In this document: positions 4,075-6,495 of the stretch, piece by piece | Numbering within the stretch: the stretch's first letter is position 1 | Layout: every line of letters starts with the position of its first letter | Origin: an uncultured Candidatus Saccharibacteria bacterium | Lineage (GTDB): Bacteria; Patescibacteriota; Saccharimonadia; CAILAD01; GCA-016700035 | Reading direction: 5' to 3' | DNA: 6,495 bases | Assembly: GCA_937996675.1 (NCBI GenBank) | Contig: CALKUN010000072.1 | Coordinates: 1-6,495 of the forward strand | Notes under the pieces: generated by a model | The model's input: the letters and a program-made list of their open reading frames with translations, nothing else | Databases searched by the model: none | Told to the model about the DNA's origin: nothing | Made by a program: the position numbers and the translations under genes

Positions 4075-5247
4075 CTAAGCTGCTGCCACGATACCGCCAG
4101 CACGCTGCCCAGACGACGCTGCCACCCTGCTGCCGCCTCCCAAACCAATCCACAGTGCCACCATCATCACGGCCACGCCGACGAGCTCGGGACGATTTCG
4201 CGACGACGTCAGGTATCCGACGATGCCGCCGTCGTGGGTCAACGACCACAGTGCCGCTGTAGCGGCTACACCAGCGATGAGTGACGTACACCTGTTCAGC
4301 GGCACGCTGAGTGTTGACGACATCCTCGCGAAGAAGACGAGGCCGCCGAAGAGGCCGGCGCCCTCACTGGCCAGCGCCATGATCCACACGACAGGACGTT
4401 GCAGCAGCGCCATCGTAGTGTGCGTAGAAGCCGCGACAGCTGCAAAGAGGTTGCGGAGTACGTCCAGCGCCCAAACGCCGTCTGTAGCGCTTCCCAGGCC
4501 CTGCCACGCATGCGCCCAGCCGACTACGACCGCGATGGGGAGCGCGACGACCAACGTGCTAGTCATCTCGGCCATGAGGAAGTCGTAGTTGCCGCGGTAG
4601 CGCGAGATGACCTCTAGCTTCGGGAAGTAGGCCGCGACGTAGACGGCGGCGTAGGCGACGGTGATAGTGACGGCGAAAGATGCGTGCAGACTCACTTTAT
4701 CCCACAGTACGGCGACGACGGCGACGAGTGCGAGGCCGAGAACGACGCGGGCTCGCGCAGTGACGCCATCGCCTCGCAGCCAGCTGACGACCGGGCCCCA
4801 CAGGTTGACGCCGCCTTTCATGAGCAACAAGGGCAACAATAGGCTGACCTCGGCACGTGAGTACGCGAGGGTGCTGGATATCAGGATGGCGGCGGATGCT
4901 GTGGCAGCGACGATGACGTCACGAGTGAAGAGCAGGGGCAGGATGCGGCGGTAGAGCGGTAGGGCTATGTAGTCGTGCGGCCCCGTCGTGACGTAGACGC
5001 CGTCGCTGCGCAGTTCTCTGACGACGTCGAGCCTGAGGTGACGAGCTTGCAGCCGTAGTCTAGCTGTCGTGACGGCGGCCTCGACGAAGAGGCCGAGCAG
5101 CCAGACGACGGCGCAGCAGAGCATAGACGCGGGCAGCAGGGTGAGGCCGTCGACGGGAGGTGTGTCAGGATGAGGTAGTGCGAGCCACTTTGTGCTGAAG
5201 GAGAATACTAGGTAAGACACTAGGTACAGCAGGGTGGCTGCGAGCAT
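4075..5247 (-). CDS. Polytopic membrane protein, about 10 segments, distantly EamA/DMT-like
   Basis: This 390-residue protein is strongly hydrophobic, with about 10 probable membrane segments (near 1-18, 36-59, 105-128, 132-156, 167-183, 186-207, 227-246, 263-282, 285-308, 316-335 and 353-371; some may be re-entrant or merge). A polar loop lies at about 60-103. Two regions, STLAYSRAEVSLLLPLLLMK (125-144) with the following GG...VLGLALVAVVAV, and FGGLVFFARM (300-309) with VPLNRCTSLIAGVAATAAL (315-333), resemble the two half-repeats of drug/metabolite transporter (EamA) proteins. The resemblance is weak and is an inference. The ATG at 5247 has a GAGAGG site 8 bases upstream; an in-frame TTG at 5268 lacks one. 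It lies 58 bases after copy B and is probably co-transcribed with ligase and copy B. Substrate unknown. Confidence 0.72.
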   Translation of the reverse strand: MLAATLLYLVSYLVFSFSTKWLALPHPDTPPVDGLTLLPASMLCCAVVWLLGLFVEAAVTTARLRLQARHLRLDVVRELRSDGVYVTTGPHDYIALPLYRRILPLLFTRDVIVAATASAAILISSTLAYSRAEVSLLLPLLLMKGGVNLWGPVVSWLRGDGVTARARVVLGLALVAVVAVLWDKVSLHASFAVTITVAYAAVYVAAYFPKLEVISRYRGNYDFLMAEMTSTLVVALPIAVVVGWAHAWQGLGSATDGVWALDVLRNLFAAVAASTHTTMALLQRPVVWIMALASEGAGLFGGLVFFARMSSTLSVPLNRCTSLIAGVAATAALWSLTHDGGIVGYLTSSRNRPELVGVAVMMVALWIGLGGGSRVAASSGQRAGGIVAAA

Positions 5248-5255
5248 TGCGAGGT

Positions 5256-5261
5256 CCTCTC
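5256..5261 (-). promoter_or_regulatory. Shine-Dalgarno (GAGAGG) deciding the start at 5247
   Basis: On the minus strand GAGAGG lies 8 bases before the ATG at 5247. The upstream in-frame TTG (5268) has no purine-rich site before it, so the shorter 390-residue form is preferred. Confidence 0.6.
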
Positions 5262-5305
5262 GGCTCAAGATGACGTCTGGGTGGCGCCGGCTTAGGTGGA
5301 AGGTG

Positions 5306-5722
5306 CTAAAGCGTCAGCGCCCGCGTCAGCTCGTCGAGGGTGAAGTTGATCGAGTTGGCGCCCTTGTACATGAGCTCGGGTGTGTCGAAGTGCGGGATGT
5401 AGATGTGCAGAGGCTTGTCACGGCCCCAGAACCACCCGGCCTCTAAGTGTGCGCTGCGTCCGCACGGTAGCAGCAGGACGCAGGCGTCGGCTTCCTGCAT
5501 CTTGCTGAAGTCATTGCCGAAGCCGCGCACAGCGGCCTCGTGCTGGAGCACCTCGTCGCGGTACTGCTGCGCCGTCATCTCTTCCTGGGCGACGCCCGTC
5601 TGACGCCACCCGAAGCCGCCGCCCTGTCGCCAGTCGAGAGGCTCGTGACCTAGGCTGCGCAGGTGACGCAGCACGTCCTCGTACTGCTGGTTCTTCCAGC
5701 TCGACGCCACGTAGATCTTCAC
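5306..5722 (-). CDS. Nucleoside 2-deoxyribosyltransferase-like protein, copy B
   Basis: This 138-residue protein is in the same superfamily as copy A at 1437-1886. It begins KIYVASSWKN (2-11), has the conserved Asp in EADACVLLLPCG (D79), and carries GRSAHLEAGW (88-97), where E94 sits at the position expected for the catalytic Glu of 2-deoxyribosyltransferases. The C-terminal PELMYKGANSI (115-125) is a segment often seen in phage members. The Gly/Trp-rich loop WRQGGGFGWRQ (31-41) is specific to this copy. Residues expected for activity are present, so it is the better candidate for a working enzyme acting on (deoxy)nucleosides or nucleotides. The start is GTG, overlapping the ligase stop as GTGA, with a perfect GAGGTG ribosome-binding site 5 bases upstream. 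Substrate cannot be told from sequence. Confidence 0.82.
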   Translation of the reverse strand: MKIYVASSWKNQQYEDVLRHLRSLGHEPLDWRQGGGFGWRQTGVAQEEMTAQQYRDEVLQHEAAVRGFGNDFSKMQEADACVLLLPCGRSAHLEAGWFWGRDKPLHIYIPHFDTPELMYKGANSINFTLDELTRALTL

Positions 5723-6446
5723 GACGCCACCTCATGCAAGCGCAGTGCCGATGGGAAGCGCAGAGAACCCTCTGCTGTGACGCCGAAATACTTTACCGTC
5801 ATCATCTTGCCGACCCACTTCTCGGGCTCAAGCCACGCCTGCCGCAGCGTCTCGTTGGGCATCGCGCCCTTGGCGCCGAATTCAACGCCGTCCTCGGTGA
5901 CGCAGACGAAGGCGCCGACGTGGCGCTGTAGCTTGCCGCGGCCCTCTTCGAGGCGGACGACTCGGAACTCACCGTCGACGAAGTCCTTCATCTTGAGCAG
6001 CGACGAGCTGCGCTTGTGCTCGTAGGGCGTGTCGAGGGTGCGGCACATGGCGCCCTCGTAGCCCTGCTTCTTGAAGTAGTCGTAGTGGCTGAGGAGTGCA
6101 GCCTCGTCGGCGGCGACGTGGGTCTCGACGAGCTTGAGGTGCGTCGTCGTGTCGAAGACGTGCTCTAGAGTCTTGAAGCGGTTGAGGAAGGTCTCGGGCG
6201 AGACGATGTCGTAGATGTGGTACTCGACGATCTCGTGGCCGGGACGCGGCTCATCGGGCCGTATGAGGCTGGTGAGCTCCTCGAACCTGTCGCGGTAGTC
6301 ATGCTGATAGTTCTCGCCGTCGAGGTGATAGGTGCCGATCTCCCACTTGCAGAAGATCTCGCTGAGCTGCTTCTCGATGTGGGGCAGCGACTTGATCCGC
6401 TTGCGGGTGCGAGTCCAGAGCGTGACGGTGGCGCGGCGTCCGAGCA
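5719..6446 (-). CDS. ATP-dependent DNA ligase, N-terminus missing
   Basis: The visible 241 residues cover most of the nucleotidyltransferase domain and the whole OB domain of an ATP-dependent DNA ligase, which seals nicks during replication and repair. Counted from the first complete genomic codon (6444): motif Ia-like TRTRKRIKSLPHIEK (11-25), motif III HLDGENY (40-46), motif IIIa EYHIYDIV (74-81), motif IV YEGAMCR (129-135; E130), motif V LLKMKDF (149-155; K151, K153), then an OB fold with DGEFRVV, GRGKLQRHVGAF and GKMMTVKYFGVT...LRFPSALRLHE. The catalytic KxDG lysine is not in the window. The frame runs without a break into sequencing adapter, giving a false N-terminus MTGVQTCALPI that must be ignored. 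The opening LGRR may be the tail of motif I. The stop overlaps the GTG of copy B by 4 bases. Confidence 0.9.
5728..5733 (-). promoter_or_regulatory. Shine-Dalgarno (GAGGTG) for the GTG start at 5722
   Basis: On the minus strand GAGGTG, a perfect match to the anti-Shine-Dalgarno sequence, lies 5 bases before the GTG at 5722-5720, inside the last codons of the ligase. This supports a GTG start and coupled translation. Confidence 0.65.
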
Positions 6447-6495
6447 AGATCGGAAGAGCACACGTCTGAACTCCAGTCACATCACGTTATCTCGT
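6447..6495 (+). other. Illumina TruSeq-type adapter and index (assembly artefact)
   Basis: 6447-6480 matches the Illumina read-1 adapter, beginning AGATCGGAAGAGC and ending GAACTCCAGTCAC. It is followed by the 8-base index ATCACGTT (6481-6488) and the first 7 bases of the continuing adapter, ATCTCGT (6489-6495). Translated on the minus strand it gives MTGVQTCALPI, a well-known contaminant peptide in protein databases. These 49 bases are not genomic and should be trimmed. Confidence 0.98.

Noticed and set aside
5248..5268. TTG start for the membrane protein, seven residues longer
   Set aside because: No ribosome-binding site precedes the TTG, while GAGAGG is well placed for the ATG at 5247.
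6445..6480. Ligase N-terminus beginning MTGVQTCALPI
   Set aside because: This is translated Illumina adapter, not protein sequence; genuine codons begin at 6444.
1..6495. tRNA, rRNA, CRISPR array, insertion sequence, integrase or attachment site
   Set aside because: No cloverleaf with a T-arm motif, no spaced direct repeats, no transposase or integrase motifs and no terminal inverted repeats were seen on either strand.

Overview
This window is a GC-rich fragment that reads like part of the replication and nucleotide-metabolism region of a bacterial double-stranded DNA virus (phage), or possibly a related mobile element. The signs are tightly packed genes, stop-start overlaps (TGATG, GTGA, ATGAGTAA), strong Shine-Dalgarno sites (GAGGAGG, AAGGAG, GAGGTG), an LPD29-like small protein typical of phages and plasmids, a phage-sized clamp-loader ATPase and an ATP-dependent DNA ligase. 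There are no tRNA, rRNA, capsid, tail, integrase or transposase genes, so neither host nor virus group can be named. The last 49 bases (6447-6495) are Illumina adapter plus index, not biology. The sequence is therefore an assembled contig whose right end is artificial.

Layout: (1) 1-819, minus strand: the first 24 codons of a gene running off the left edge, preceded by an unrecognised 234-residue protein. (2) 848-2743, plus strand: a translationally coupled trio made of a hypothetical protein with a possible CCHC zinc motif, a nucleoside 2-deoxyribosyltransferase-like protein (copy A), and an AAA+ clamp-loader-type ATPase. (3) 2744-2961: the longest intergenic gap, with two small hairpins, an inverted repeat, a candidate promoter, and a motif shared with the left-edge intergenic region. 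(4) 2962-4073, plus strand: an LPD29-like protein followed by an unrecognised protein with a charged helical segment. (5) 4075-6446, minus strand: an ATP-dependent DNA ligase missing its N-terminus, a second nucleoside 2-deoxyribosyltransferase-like protein (copy B) overlapping it by 4 bases, and a polytopic membrane protein of about 10 segments with distant resemblance to EamA/DMT-type carriers. The plus and minus blocks converge with one base between their stop codons.

The most interesting pattern is the pairing of two diverged 2-deoxyribosyltransferase-like paralogues with replication genes: one is coupled to a clamp loader and the other to a DNA ligase, and a membrane protein lies downstream of the second. 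Copy B keeps Glu at the expected catalytic position; copy A has Asp there. As inference only, this could be a module that makes, exchanges or removes particular (deoxy)nucleosides for viral DNA, with a membrane protein that might move a substrate. Nothing in the sequence alone proves that link.
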